In this document: one piece after another, positions 1-9,134 of the stretch
How positions within the stretch are numbered: the stretch's first letter is position 1
Layout of the letters: each line of letters opens with the position of its first letter
Assembly: GCF_002252505.1 (NCBI RefSeq)
Contig: NZ_NNRL01000164.1
Coordinates: 124,001 to 188,000, forward strand
DNA length: 64,000 nt
Source of the DNA: Brucella grignonensis
Lineage (GTDB): Bacteria > Pseudomonadota > Alphaproteobacteria > Rhizobiales > Rhizobiaceae
Reading direction: 5' to 3'
Program-made: the position numbers and the translations under genes
Notes under the pieces: generated by a model
Seen by the model: only the letters and a program-made list of their open reading frames with translations
Databases searched by the model: none
Told to the model about the DNA's origin: nothing

Positions 1-7
1 AGTCATC

Positions 8-235
8 ATGTCCGCGGATACGGCTCAAATGCGTAAGATTCACATGAAGTCGCTGGAGAGGGGGATTCGAACATCCTTGTATATTGACGAGATGTTTTCC
101 ACCGGGCACGATACTGCGAATAGAGAAGTTTTCTTAAAATTTTCACCTGAATCGGCAAATGTGGTGGGTATCGCCATTCGTGCAGAGAAGAAAATAGTCG
201 ACAAGTTGGTCAAAGGCGCAAGGCTTCATAAATAG
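8..235 (+). CDS. hypothetical protein, possibly 5'-truncated by the window edge
   Basis: Open frame of 75 codons ending in TAG. The frame is also open upstream of the ATG to the window edge, so this may be the C-terminal part of a longer gene. The product is basic at its end (GARLHK), has no membrane segment or signal peptide, and resembles no family I recognise. No clear ribosome binding site can be judged because only seven bases precede the ATG. It could be a chance frame; the base composition is AT-richer than the housekeeping genes further on. Confidence 0.3.
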   Translation: MSADTAQMRKIHMKSLERGIRTSLYIDEMFSTGHDTANREVFLKFSPESANVVGIAIRAEKKIVDKLVKGARLHK

Positions 236-361
236 ATATTTACTATTTACTTCTGCATGATGTGCAAAGTTGGCAGCTACGTCATGAGTTATTCAATTGT
301 GCATGTGATGGATTTATAGAAATTTCACATGACTACAGAAAAGACCCGTGGTTCTGCAGTC

Positions 362-390
362 AAAAAAAAACCCCTGCTGGTAAGCGGGGG
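362..390 (-). terminator. Rho-independent terminator, minus strand
   Basis: A 7-bp stem (CCCCTGC with GCGGGGG, one G-U pair) around a 6-base loop is followed on the minus strand by nine T. The polarity says that a minus-strand transcript ends here, although no ordinary gene lies upstream of it on that strand. It could also weakly serve the plus-strand ORF before it. Confidence 0.6.
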
Positions 391-401
391 CAATGTTAAT
401 T

Positions 402-440
402 TTATGCATATTTAAAAAGATCACGTACGGGGGTAACCAT
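402..440 (-). other. possible 12-codon leader or sRNA-encoded peptide
   Basis: On the minus strand a 12-codon frame (MVTPVRDLFKYA, stop TAA) begins after an AAAGGG-like sequence and ends about 11 bases before the terminator hairpin at 371-390. A tiny ORF followed at once by an intrinsic terminator is the layout of a leader peptide or of a short transcript. No minus-strand gene follows in the window, so attenuation is not supported. The frame may be chance. Confidence 0.2.
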
Positions 441-656
441 GACCCTTTCATTTAAATGAAGTTTATACAAGTAATCAATTAGTATTATCTATAAATTATA
501 AATACAAAACCTTTTCGTTCTAGTGTGATGCAGTTTAGTAGCAATAATATTCTCCAGCAATCGCATTTGTTCGCTCGCAATAATTTGGATGATGCAGGGA
601 TGGCGTGATATCTATCTCCATAATGAGATGTTCTTCGCAGTAATAATTTGACCTTT

Positions 657-665
657 TGGTATAAT
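657..665 (+). promoter_or_regulatory. candidate extended -10 promoter for marC
   Basis: TGGTATAAT is a perfect extended -10 element (TG-N-TATAAT). It would start transcription near 672 and give a leader of roughly 155 bases before the chosen marC start. No good -35 hexamer is seen. The rest of 236-826 is AT-rich spacer in which I see no other plus-strand gene. Confidence 0.4.
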
Positions 666-826
666 TAAATGTGCCTTATGATGGCCGAATTTGCATATGT
701 AATTGGCGAGCCTTTCAAGAGTTAATTGTCGAACGAAGACGACATTTAACCGGTTCAATTCGCTGTTTAATCAAGCTTTTCTGCGATATTGTTATCGGAT
801 ATGCTTGGTGTTTGAGGCTGAATGGA

Positions 827-1492
827 GTGAGTTTGATTATTGAGTTTGTAAAATACGTGTCGATCGTTGTGATTGGTCTTTTGCCTATCATGAATCCATT
901 GACCACAATTCCACTATATATGTCGCTGACCAAACGCATGAGTGCTGAAAACAAACGCGTTCAGGCACGAAAAGCTTGCATATATGCATTTTCGATTCTG
1001 ACTGCTTTCCTGCTCCTCGGAAACGGCATCATTTCGCTTTTCAGCATATCCATGCCGGGTATTCGTGTGGCTGGCGGGTTGATCATCATGATCCTTGCGC
1101 TACGAATGATTTTCTCCGGTGAAGATTCATCATCGGAAGTGGATGCCGAGCCTGCCGATATCAAGAAGGCTGATCTGGATTATTCGTTCTCGCCGTTGGC
1201 GATGCCCAGCCTCGCGGGACCGGGTTCCATAGCGGTTGTCATGAGTTTCGCGTCGCAGATACCATCGGAACATGTCATTGTGGGCCATTTGGTCGTTATT
1301 TTGGGTGTCGCTATAACGATCTGTGTAGCCTATCTCGCATTGTCCTCCGCACCGCTCATTGAGAAAGTGCTTGGTGAACACGGTATGCAGGCGGTGACAA
1401 AAATCATGGGCTTTCTACTGACCTGTGTGGCTGTACAGTTTCTTGCGTCAGGTATCCGCGATTTTTTTATCGAGTTCAGCAAGATCAACTAA
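827..1492 (+). CDS. MarC/NAAT family integral membrane protein
   Basis: Multi-pass inner-membrane protein of the MarC (UPF0056) family, named after the E. coli mar locus; its real function is unsettled and a role in drug resistance is not established. About 221 residues from the GTG at 827, close to the family's usual 200-220. The motif IGLLPIMNPLTTIPLY near the N-terminus and the later APLAMPSLAGPGSIA-like segment (LAMPSLAGPGSIAVVM) are the two conserved half-repeats. The frame runs upstream to a GTG at 671, but those 52 residues are not family-like; TGAGG at 811-815 precedes the GTG at 827, and a TTG at 833 is the alternative. A mosaic repeat begins just after the stop. Confidence 0.85.
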   Translation: MSLIIEFVKYVSIVVIGLLPIMNPLTTIPLYMSLTKRMSAENKRVQARKACIYAFSILTAFLLLGNGIISLFSISMPGIRVAGGLIIMILALRMIFSGEDSSSEVDAEPADIKKADLDYSFSPLAMPSLAGPGSIAVVMSFASQIPSEHVIVGHLVVILGVAITICVAYLALSSAPLIEKVLGEHGMQAVTKIMGFLLTCVAVQFLASGIRDFFIEFSKIN

Positions 1493-1494
1493 AA

Positions 1495-1586
1495 CTTTTC
1501 CAAAAAGTGTGAAACGGTTTCGGAAAAGATACGCGTAAAAACAAATGATTAGAGCGCTGATTTGATTCAATCAGATAGGTGCTCTA
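1495..1586. repeat. RIME-like mosaic palindromic repeat (AAGTGTGAAACGGTTT type)
   Basis: Core AAAAAGTGTGAAACGGTTTC, then GCGTAAAAACAAATGATTAGAGCGC and a second palindrome with arms AGAGCGCTGATTTGATTC / AATCAGATAGGTGCTCT. The same core and the TTAGAGCGC module recur at 61103-61211. Located between the convergent marC and ynfA genes; its right edge supplies the ynfA stop codon (CTA on the plus strand at 1584-1586). Confidence 0.75.
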
Positions 1587-1922
1587 GGTGCGTGGAATGA
1601 AGAGAATAATGCACGCTCCGGTGAAAGCTACGGTCGCGCCGATAATGTCCCAGCGATCTGGGCGCATGCCTTCAGCGGCCCAGATCCACACAATCGATGC
1701 GATAATATAAATCCCGCCATAAGCGGCGTAAGCGCGTCCCGCAGCGTCGCTCTCAATAAGCGTCAGCAGATAGGCAAAAAGGGCAAGGCAAACCAAGCCA
1801 GGAATGAGCCAGAGCGCGGATTTGTCGAGTTTAAGCCATGCCCAAAACGAGAAGCATCCGGCAATCTCAAATATAGCTGCGGCGGCATAGATCAGGAATT
1901 GCAAAGCAGATTTCCTTGGCAT
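1584..1922 (-). CDS. YnfA family (UPF0060) small membrane protein
   Basis: 112 residues, matching the 108-110 of the family. It has four hydrophobic segments and conserved elements such as [24 protein letters not shown] and a final [17 protein letters not shown]. These are inner-membrane proteins of the drug/metabolite transporter type with no settled substrate. The start overlaps the end of the upstream O-antigen ligase gene by 31 bases, which suggests translational coupling; no strong ribosome binding site is visible. The stop TAG lies in the edge of a mosaic repeat, so the last residues may have been set by the insertion. Confidence 0.85.
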   Translation of the reverse strand: MPRKSALQFLIYAAAAIFEIAGCFSFWAWLKLDKSALWLIPGLVCLALFAYLLTLIESDAAGRAYAAYGGIYIIASIVWIWAAEGMRPDRWDIIGATVAFTGACIILFIPRT

Positions 1923-3193
1923 TGGTTGGGTGATGCGGCTTCGCGCTGGTGTTTATATTCCAATCCAGCACCCCCCCATATGAGGCCAAAGAGCAGATAG
2001 AAATGCCGCCAGTGATCGGTGTCGATCACATTGCCGATGAGTACGTGACCAAGATAAGTCGCATAGGCACAAAGCAGAAATGGTTGCCATGGCCGGTTTC
2101 TGAACATTAGTTTGAAACCGATGGCCAGAGTAAGGAAAGTCAGCGTTATGAAGGCGATAAAACCAATCCAGCCGTAATCAAGCACTGCTTTCAACCAGAC
2201 ATTATGGGTGTCTTCACCAAACATGGGGCCAAACTCCAGTGGCCCAATTCCCAGAGGGTGTTCTGTCGCCAACACCATGCCAAGCCAGTGTCGGGCAAAC
2301 CGGCCCAGACGTGCACTGTCATAGCTTTGCTCGAGGCGGGCGCGCTCGAAAAAGAATGCTCTTACATCGGGAATTTGCAGGAGCAGCACAATAGCCAGAG
2401 CAATAGCAAGAACCGCAAGGAGACCGATTGTGATTAATCGCAAGCGAAATCTGTTGCTTTCGCTCTGAAGCAGCAGAACTGCAAAAACACAGAGAAATGA
2501 AAGCGGCGCCATGGCCCAAGCAGCACGCGAGAAAGAAACCAGTATGCCAAGTGTCAGTACGCAGCACAAAGGCAAATAGATGAGCAAATCTCGGCCATTG
2601 CCTTTCATGATGCGGTAAAGACTCCATGTGAAGGGAAGCACCAAAAATGGCCCGTAAACATTTGGATCTTTAAAACCGCCCATCGCGCGCCCAAAGCGGG
2701 TAAAGACATCGGCACCGGGAAACAGATTGAGATAGCCCGCAATACCCAGCAGCGATGATAGGATGCCGATGAGAAGGTAGGCGTTGAATATTGTTTTCAG
2801 ACGACGATAGTCTGCTTCGATGATTGCTGCATAAAAAACTGCCGTGAAGGCGAGAAACAGCGAAACGGCGATATATAACGGTGCATCTTTTGTATCCGCC
2901 ATTTGCATGACGGAAATCATGCCGCCGAAGTTGAATACAGTCAGCAAAGCAAGCAGCACCGAGCTGGTTCGTGTCAGCCGCATCCCAAAAAGCAGGGCCA
3001 CAGCTATGAGCGCGACCATATAAAGCTCATAAGGAGCGGGTTCGCTCATCACGAAGCCAAGCAGAAAAACACCGAGCCCGATGGCAAAATTAGCGATGAG
3101 CCTGTTTAAAGCGCGCTTACCTGCAATTTCTGTTGCAGGTAAAACGCGGTAAAGCGCAGATATCCCGCTGGCGCTGTTTGCGACCGTTCTCAA
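1892..3193 (-). CDS. O-antigen ligase/polymerase family membrane protein
   Basis: 433 residues, hydrophobic almost throughout, with about ten to twelve membrane segments and a large periplasmic loop rich in R, H and E (about residues 285-335, with [21 protein letters not shown]). This is the Wzy_C (O-antigen ligase) pattern shared by WaaL, Wzy and ExoQ polymerases. With a priming transferase, a glycosyltransferase and Wza/Wzz homologues beside it, a role as polysaccharide polymerase or ligase is inferred. The start is a TTG overlapping the end of the upstream transferase gene by 4 bases (TTGA), typical of coupled translation; no better start is seen near it. Confidence 0.85.
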   Translation of the reverse strand: MRTVANSASGISALYRVLPATEIAGKRALNRLIANFAIGLGVFLLGFVMSEPAPYELYMVALIAVALLFGMRLTRTSSVLLALLTVFNFGGMISVMQMADTKDAPLYIAVSLFLAFTAVFYAAIIEADYRRLKTIFNAYLLIGILSSLLGIAGYLNLFPGADVFTRFGRAMGGFKDPNVYGPFLVLPFTWSLYRIMKGNGRDLLIYLPLCCVLTLGILVSFSRAAWAMAPLSFLCVFAVLLLQSESNRFRLRLITIGLLAVLAIALAIVLLLQIPDVRAFFFERARLEQSYDSARLGRFARHWLGMVLATEHPLGIGPLEFGPMFGEDTHNVWLKAVLDYGWIGFIAFITLTFLTLAIGFKLMFRNRPWQPFLLCAYATYLGHVLIGNVIDTDHWRHFYLLFGLIWGGAGLEYKHQREAASPNQCQGNLLCNS

Positions 3194-4728
3194 TAGGCAT
3201 TTTCCGTGTTGAGAAGTCTGATGGGTGTCAGGAACAGGATTTTGAGATCGAACCAGAGTGACCAGTTTTCAATGTAAAACAGATCATATTCTGTGCGCAT
3301 TCTTATCTTTTCGTCATTGTCGATCTCACCACGCCAGCCATTGATCTGAGCCCAGCCAGTCACGCCCGGTTTGACGCGGTGCCGCGCGAAATAGCCATCG
3401 ACGACCTCGTTATACAATACATTATGCGAGTGAGCTGCCACTGCATGTGGGCGCGGCCCTACGAGTGATAGGGAACCCGTCAACGAATTGAAGAATTGCG
3501 GTAGTTCGTCGATCGATGTCTTGCGGATGAAGCGGCCGACGCGGGTCACGCGGGGATCGTTTTTCGTGACAGCGTTGCGTGCAGTCGGATCGCTCAGCTC
3601 GGTATACATGGAGCGGAACTTCCAGACATTGATGACTTCGTTGTTAAAGCCATGACGCTTCTGTTTGAAGATCACAGGACCCTTGCTGTCGAGCTTGATG
3701 GCAATGGCTGTGGCCAGCATGATCGGTGAGAGAAAGATGATACCAAGCAGACTGAAAGTGATGTCGAAAATACGTTTCGCGACGGAAGCCCAGTCGTTAA
3801 TCGGTTTGTCAAAGATATCAAGCATCGGCACGTTGCCAATGTAAGAATAGGCGCGTGGGCGAAAGCGCAGGTGATTGTTGAGTGCCGACAGACGAATATC
3901 GACCGGTAGAACCCAAAGTTTGTTGAGGATCATCAGAATGCGCTCTTCAGCACTAATCGGCAAAGAGACGATCAACATATCGATATAGGCAATACGCGCA
4001 AACTCGATCAGCTCCCCGATATTTCCGAGCTTTGGATATCCAGCGACGATGGGCGGAGAGCGCTTGTCGTCGCGATCATCAAAAATACCGCAGATGCGGA
4101 TGTCGTTGTCTGGTTGCTGCTCCAGAGAGCGGATCAGTGCTTCAGCATTAGGGCCACCGCCAACGATAACGGCGCGACGTTCCATGATGCCGTTCCGTGC
4201 CCAGCGACGTATCCGCCATGAGACGAACAGGCGGCAGGTAATGAGGATAATTAGCCCGCTCAAAGCCCAGATCAAAAACCAGGCGCGTGAAAAATCCGAA
4301 GAGATCTTGAAGAGGAAACCTGCCACGGCAACGGTGCCAAGGACAGTCGCCCAGCTAATGATGACGCGCTTCAAATGACGGCTGGGGCTGCGCAGAATAT
4401 TGATCTGGTAGCCATTGTTGATTTCCATCAAAAGCACATAAAGACCGCCGCCTGCGCCCATGATGAGAAAATAATAAAGCAGGTGGGGAGTGTTGAAGCC
4501 CACGTAATAAACGAAACTGAATACACCTGTCAGAAAAACAATGCCGAATTCAACGAGCCGTATCACGCCGCTCACCATGGTCGGCGATAGAGTATCCCGG
4601 GCATATTGCGCAGCCATCTGGCGCGCCATCGGGTTTAACTCAATGTGTTCTTTCTGCTTGGAGCTACTCGTGGCGCCAGCACTGCTTGCCTCAGGACCGA
4701 CCGGAGAAAGCGCATCATTATCCCGCAC
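3190..4728 (-). CDS. undecaprenyl-phosphate sugar phosphotransferase (WbaP/WcaJ/ExoY type)
   Basis: 512-residue polyprenyl-phosphate hexose-1-phosphate transferase that starts lipid-linked polysaccharide synthesis at the inner membrane. N-terminal half: about five membrane segments, then a Rossmann-like region with the GGGPNAEALIRSL nucleotide-binding-type turn. C-terminal bacterial sugar transferase domain from about residue 318: FKQKRHGFNNEVINVWKFRS, KTSIDELPQFFN, LVGPRPHA and the final RVKPGVTGWAQING block. The D-E pair in SIDELPQ belongs to the catalytic core. Full length for WcaJ-like enzymes. It is the first gene of a minus-strand unit with the polymerase and ynfA. Sugar specificity (glucose or galactose) cannot be read. 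Confidence 0.92.
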   Translation of the reverse strand: MRDNDALSPVGPEASSAGATSSSKQKEHIELNPMARQMAAQYARDTLSPTMVSGVIRLVEFGIVFLTGVFSFVYYVGFNTPHLLYYFLIMGAGGGLYVLLMEINNGYQINILRSPSRHLKRVIISWATVLGTVAVAGFLFKISSDFSRAWFLIWALSGLIILITCRLFVSWRIRRWARNGIMERRAVIVGGGPNAEALIRSLEQQPDNDIRICGIFDDRDDKRSPPIVAGYPKLGNIGELIEFARIAYIDMLIVSLPISAEERILMILNKLWVLPVDIRLSALNNHLRFRPRAYSYIGNVPMLDIFDKPINDWASVAKRIFDITFSLLGIIFLSPIMLATAIAIKLDSKGPVIFKQKRHGFNNEVINVWKFRSMYTELSDPTARNAVTKNDPRVTRVGRFIRKTSIDELPQFFNSLTGSLSLVGPRPHAVAAHSHNVLYNEVVDGYFARHRVKPGVTGWAQINGWRGEIDNDEKIRMRTEYDLFYIENWSLWFDLKILFLTPIRLLNTENAY

Positions 4729-4820
4729 AGTTTTACCCCTACCAATTAAAGTGCCGGGCTATCTTTAAGGGCAAATCCTAAGGATTTGCTGATCAAACGG
4801 TTCCAGCGGCTGCAAGATTT

Positions 4821-5963
4821 TCAGGAACGTGCTTCACGGTAAACCAATTCTATAGAATGTGCCATCGTCTGAAGGCTGAACCTTTCGTGCAGACGTGTGT
4901 TGTTGGGCATTGATGAGAGAAAACCATCCTTGTCATTCGCAACTGCAAGCAGCTTGGCTGCAAGAAACTCTGTGTCTGGTTCAGCAAGCGCCGGTGAGTT
5001 GGGACCGAAGATTTCGGGAATACCGCCAACATTGCTCGCAATCACAGGCTTCCCCGCAGCCAATGCCTCCAACACGATATAAGGAAACGCTTCCGCGCGT
5101 GATGGAATGACCATGATTTTGCCGAGCGGAAATGCTTCTCTTGCAGCCATGCCGGGCAGGAAGCGGATTTGGTCTGTTATGCCGAATTCATCTGCGAGCA
5201 CCTGAAAACCGGGCTTCTCCGCGCCATCACCGACGATAGTGGCGGTAAAGCGTTTGCCATGTTTGTCACGCAGAGAGGCAAGGGCGCGGATCAACAGATC
5301 GGGTCCCTTCAATGTACGCATCGTGCCTATAAACAGGAAGTCAGTAGCGTCAGGTGCGGTTGACGTATGAACAAACTCTTCATCCGACAAGCCATTATAG
5401 ATAACCGCGTGGAGATCGTATGGCCTGCCAACCTTCTCTTCATATGTTCGCTTCTCGAAGTTCGAAACAAACAGAACGGCGTCGGTGAGCGGAGCCAGCA
5501 GCCTTTCAACCAGAAAGACTGCGCTACCACGGCGTGTCTTTCTGTCAAAATGCAGGCTGCCGCCATGCGGTGAATAGATACGGGCTACGCGAGACTTAAA
5601 AACCCGTAGAACTGAGCCGAACAGACGCGCATAAACGCCACCTTTGGCGCCATGGCCGTGCAAGATGTCCGGCTGCAATTTCTTGATTATGCGATAGGCC
5701 TTGTATGCTGCTTTGATATCGCCAATGCCGATATGCCTCTGCATGGCGATACGATGGATGCCCAGTGCAAGCTTGGGCCTTAATTCTTCCAGTAATTCAT
5801 CTTCACGCGGGCCGCCGGTCGTTGCATCACAGAGAATGCCGACCTGATGTCCGTTTGAAGCCTGAATGCTGACGAGATCGCGAACATGACGGAACAGGCC
5901 ACCTGTAGGTTCGCGAAAACAATGGACGATTCGTAGGGGCGCATTGTGCTTTTCATCAGACAT
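4821..5963 (-). CDS. family 4 glycosyltransferase
   Basis: 380-residue GT-B fold retaining glycosyltransferase. The N-terminal domain has the acceptor-side GGLFRHVRDL motif and DILHGHGAKGG. The C-terminal domain has FIGTMRTLKGPDLLIRAL, IVGDGAEK and the nucleotide-sugar E-x7-E motif in SRAEAFPYIVLEALAAGKPV. It acts in the cytoplasm and adds a sugar to the lipid-linked polysaccharide unit. It begins 9 bases after the stop of the Wza-type gene, so the two are co-transcribed. Only one such transferase is present, so the other sugars must be added by enzymes encoded elsewhere. Confidence 0.92.
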   Translation of the reverse strand: MSDEKHNAPLRIVHCFREPTGGLFRHVRDLVSIQASNGHQVGILCDATTGGPREDELLEELRPKLALGIHRIAMQRHIGIGDIKAAYKAYRIIKKLQPDILHGHGAKGGVYARLFGSVLRVFKSRVARIYSPHGGSLHFDRKTRRGSAVFLVERLLAPLTDAVLFVSNFEKRTYEEKVGRPYDLHAVIYNGLSDEEFVHTSTAPDATDFLFIGTMRTLKGPDLLIRALASLRDKHGKRFTATIVGDGAEKPGFQVLADEFGITDQIRFLPGMAAREAFPLGKIMVIPSRAEAFPYIVLEALAAGKPVIASNVGGIPEIFGPNSPALAEPDTEFLAAKLLAVANDKDGFLSSMPNNTRLHERFSLQTMAHSIELVYREARS

Positions 5964-5972
5964 TTATCGCCA

Positions 5973-6563
5973 TCAGAACAGACGTTCGCGCACATAGACA
6001 GTGTCGCCCGGCAGGATCGGATCAGAGATCAGGACGCGGCCTGTCATTACGTCTCCATTGATCGTGCGTGTTATGTCGACACTTTCCTGATTGGCGCGTG
6101 GGGTAAATCCGCCAGCCGCAGCGATTGCTTTTTGCACCGTCATGCCCGGCACGTATGAATATTGGCCTGCACCACCCACTTCACCCATGATGAAGATGGG
6201 GCGATAGCGGTCGACCTCGACGCTTACGTCTGGATCGCGCAGATAGCCACCACGCAGTTTTGAGGCAATGGTGCCTTCAAGCTGCTTTACCGTCTTTCCG
6301 CTTGCCGGAACGCTGCCGATAAGTGGGAACGCAATGTAACCAGACTGGTCGACGCTATAATTATTGGTAAGGCTTGCTTGCTCAAACACGGTGACACGCA
6401 CACGATCACCAGCATTGAGTAAATAAGGTTCGTTTAACGCGGTATGAAATGCCTGCGGAGCAGGGCGATAGCTGGAACATGCGGAAAGCGTCATTGCCGC
6501 AAGGCCAAGCGCAACAAGAACCAGTCGGCCTGTACGCTTTTTATGAGTTTTCTGCATCGTCAT
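5973..6563 (-). CDS. polysaccharide export lipoprotein (Wza/GumB family)
   Basis: 196-residue outer-membrane or periplasmic polysaccharide exporter. The signal peptide ends in the lipobox LSAC (Cys29). It is followed by a Poly_export domain (YLLNAGDRVRVTVFEQ, the VDQSGYIAFPLIG turn) and one SLBB domain (FIMGEVGGAGQYSYVPGMTV, AAAGGFTPRANQ). Much shorter than E. coli Wza (379), like GumB/ExoF-type proteins. The ATG at 6563 is chosen because ACCGAGGCG precedes it at good spacing and the signal peptide follows directly; the frame is open to 6638. It is divergent from the Wzz/ExoP gene. Confidence 0.9.
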   Translation of the reverse strand: MTMQKTHKKRTGRLVLVALGLAAMTLSACSSYRPAPQAFHTALNEPYLLNAGDRVRVTVFEQASLTNNYSVDQSGYIAFPLIGSVPASGKTVKQLEGTIASKLRGGYLRDPDVSVEVDRYRPIFIMGEVGGAGQYSYVPGMTVQKAIAAAGGFTPRANQESVDITRTINGDVMTGRVLISDPILPGDTVYVRERLF

Positions 6564-6798
6564 TGTCGCCTCGGTCTCTTCCGAAAAGCATTGCCGCATT
6601 TGTAGATTCGGACGGGAGATATCCGAATGCTGATACATGACGTTATCGTTTGATTAAGGTTAATGGCTGGTAAAGAAGCGGTGCAATTCCGGAAAAACTT
6701 TCTCTCTTCCGGCAAAGCCGAACAAATAGACAATTTAACTCTCTGGTTACCTTGTTCATTTACACTTTCTTACAAAATTGGCCTGCGATGCCTTTGAA

Positions 6799-6887
6799 GC
6801 ATTTCCAGCAAAAGTGCGAAGTGGCTTTGCGTTGGATGATGCGTAAGAACAAATAGCGAGGCGGTTGCTCGAGTACCGCGCCTCCGA
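6799..6887. repeat. RIME-like mosaic repeat (GCATTTCCAGCAAAAGTGCG type) in a divergent promoter region
   Basis: Core GCATTTCCAGCAAAAGTGCG, then GATGATGCGTAAGAACAAA and a second inverted repeat (GAGGCGGT / ACCGCGCCTC). The same core recurs at 17741 and 22520. It fills much of the 357-base gap between the divergent wza-type and exoP-type genes and ends only about 30 bases before the exoP-type start. The remainder (6564-6798) is AT-rich and must hold both promoters; no convincing -35/-10 pair was assigned. Confidence 0.7.
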
Positions 6888-6920
6888 AGTGTTGGGCGGA
6901 GCATCGGGCGGAGTATGAGA

Positions 6921-9095
6921 ATGTCTGGAGTCGATAGGCTGTCGAAAGACGCAGATATTGATATTGGCGCGCTCTTTTCGAGCTTGCGTCGCAATTGGCT
7001 TTTGATTGTCAGCGGCGCGGTCATTATGGCAGTGCTTGCCTGGATCATTTGCCTCCTTCTGACGCCTGATTATCGCGCTGAGACCCGTATTCTGATCGAA
7101 TCTCGCGAATCCGTTTTTACACGTCCAAATGGTGAAGCTACAACTGAGCGACCGTTGATGGACCCGGAAGGGGTGAAAAGCCAGGTCGAAGTGCTGACTT
7201 CTGGAGATCTGTTGAAACAGGTTTCCGACAAGCTGAAACTCACAGACAATGATACATTTACCTCAACAAATATAAAGCCTTGGACGCGCGCTTTGATTCT
7301 TCTTGGCATGCGCAACAATCCGGCCAGTTTGACACCTGAAGAGCGCGTGCAGCAAAAGCTGCGCCAGAATTTACAGGTTTTCAACGTCACCGGTTCACGT
7401 GTGATCGTCATCCAATATACGTCTGCAAATCCACAGGAAGCAGCCGACGTCGCCAATGCCGTGGCTGACGCTTATATCGCGCTGCAAAGTGCTGCAAAAC
7501 TCCAGTCTAATGATGATGCAACCGGTTGGCTTGCGCCAGAAATCGAGGATTTGCGCGGCAGAGTACGGGATTCGGAAAAGAAGGTCGCAGACTATCGTGC
7601 AGCGAATGGCCTTTTGACGGGGCAGACAAACAGCACCATTGCCACCCAGCAGCTATCCGAAGTCTCGACGGAATTGACGCGGCTGCGTTCAAGCCGTGCG
7701 ACGTCTGAAGCAAAAGCGGAAAGCATTCGCCGAGCGCTTGCAGCCGGTGTCCCGGTTGATACCCTGCCTGATGTTGTAGCGTCCGGTATGATGCAGCGCC
7801 TTTCTGAACGCCGCGTTCAGCTCAATTCGCAGATTGCTGATCTTTCGGTGACGCTGCTCGAAGGCCATCCGCGTATCAAGTCTCTGCGCTCGCAACTCGC
7901 CGACCTCGACCGGCAGATCAATTCGGAAGGGCGTAAGCTGTTGGCGAGCCTCAATAATGAGGTGAGTGCTGCAAGATTGCGCGAAGATGAGCTCAACCGT
8001 GAGCTAAATCGTGTCAAGGCACAGGCAGCTCAGGCGGGCGAGCAGGAAGTCGAACTCCGGGCGCTTGAACGTGAAGCAGCTGCACAACGCCAACTTCTTG
8101 AAACCTATCTGACACGCTATCGCGAAGCTGCTTCGCGTACGGATCGCAATTATGTCCCTGCCGACGCGCGGATTTTCTCACGCGCTGATGCGCCGGGATT
8201 GCCCTATTATCCAAAAACCTTGCCGGTTGTCAGCGCAACCTTCGTTGCTGGATTGTTGCTCCTTTCGATTTTCGTACTGCTCCGTGAATTGTTCAGTGGA
8301 CGTGCCTTTGTCACCGTGGATGGGCGCCGTATCGCAGCAGCAGAAATTGAGATGCCAGTGATTGAAGCCGCAACCGACATGGCTTTTACCCCACTTTCGG
8401 AAAGAGAACTCGGGGCTGTCGGTAAGCCTGTGCGACGCTGGACTTCGCCTTTCATGTCGGAATCCAAAATTGTCTCTGAGGAAGACGCGCCAGAAAATCC
8501 AAATGGCGTGAAGACGGTGGCCAACCGCCTGATTGACGGCAGTTTGAAGCGGGTTATTGCGGTATCTCCGGAAGGTGATAACGCGTCCGCTACAACAGTG
8601 CGTCTGCTGCGGGAGCTGGCAGACCGGGGCAAACGCGCTATTCTGATCGATATGACGGCCTTCGGCACGCTGGGGCTGGTTATGCTCGACGGCAACAGCC
8701 GAGCCGGTATTACAGAGCTTCTGGCTGGCGAACGGCGCTTCAACGATGTCATTCATACAGATCACTATTCTCAGGCGCATGTCATGCCGCTAGGAAACGT
8801 GCCGCCGGAGAACGCGATGCGTTCGGCTGATCGCCTGCCATACATTCTAGATGCGCTGGAAACGGTTTATGATTTCGTGGTGGTTGAATGCGGTCCGTCT
8901 ACATCGCGGCAGATACGCCGTATTGCAGATGGTCCAGCGATCGTCATCATGAATATTGTCGACCCCGACGACAACAGCGTTGTCACGGCGGCACTTGATA
9001 TGGATCAGGGTGGCTATGAAGACGTCATCATTCTGACGGACACTCCTGAGCGCGCAACGGACCCAAACCCTAATGCACCGCAACCAACGGCCTGA
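6921..9095 (+). CDS. Wzz/ExoP-type polysaccharide co-polymerase with degenerate kinase domain
   Basis: About 724-residue inner-membrane protein controlling polysaccharide chain length and export. N-terminal Wzz domain with TM1 (WLLIVSGAVIMAVLAWIICL), a long periplasmic coiled-coil region (about 190-430, with LNREL and LEREAAAQRQLLETY, a GNVR-type segment), the proline-rich LPYYPKTLPV before TM2 (about 435-455), then a cytoplasmic P-loop-like domain (about 545-715). In that domain the expected G-x4-GKT/S Walker A reads SPEGDNASATTV: the lysine is absent. There is also no C-terminal tyrosine cluster, so kinase activity is doubtful. ATG 6921 is preferred to 6915 because GGCGGAG sits 7 bases upstream. 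Confidence 0.9.
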   Translation: MSGVDRLSKDADIDIGALFSSLRRNWLLIVSGAVIMAVLAWIICLLLTPDYRAETRILIESRESVFTRPNGEATTERPLMDPEGVKSQVEVLTSGDLLKQVSDKLKLTDNDTFTSTNIKPWTRALILLGMRNNPASLTPEERVQQKLRQNLQVFNVTGSRVIVIQYTSANPQEAADVANAVADAYIALQSAAKLQSNDDATGWLAPEIEDLRGRVRDSEKKVADYRAANGLLTGQTNSTIATQQLSEVSTELTRLRSSRATSEAKAESIRRALAAGVPVDTLPDVVASGMMQRLSERRVQLNSQIADLSVTLLEGHPRIKSLRSQLADLDRQINSEGRKLLASLNNEVSAARLREDELNRELNRVKAQAAQAGEQEVELRALEREAAAQRQLLETYLTRYREAASRTDRNYVPADARIFSRADAPGLPYYPKTLPVVSATFVAGLLLLSIFVLLRELFSGRAFVTVDGRRIAAAEIEMPVIEAATDMAFTPLSERELGAVGKPVRRWTSPFMSESKIVSEEDAPENPNGVKTVANRLIDGSLKRVIAVSPEGDNASATTVRLLRELADRGKRAILIDMTAFGTLGLVMLDGNSRAGITELLAGERRFNDVIHTDHYSQAHVMPLGNVPPENAMRSADRLPYILDALETVYDFVVVECGPSTSRQIRRIADGPAIVIMNIVDPDDNSVVTAALDMDQGGYEDVIILTDTPERATDPNPNAPQPTA

Positions 9096-9134
9096 TTTCG
9101 ATTCACGATCAACAAGATAGCACTGTCATTTGAA

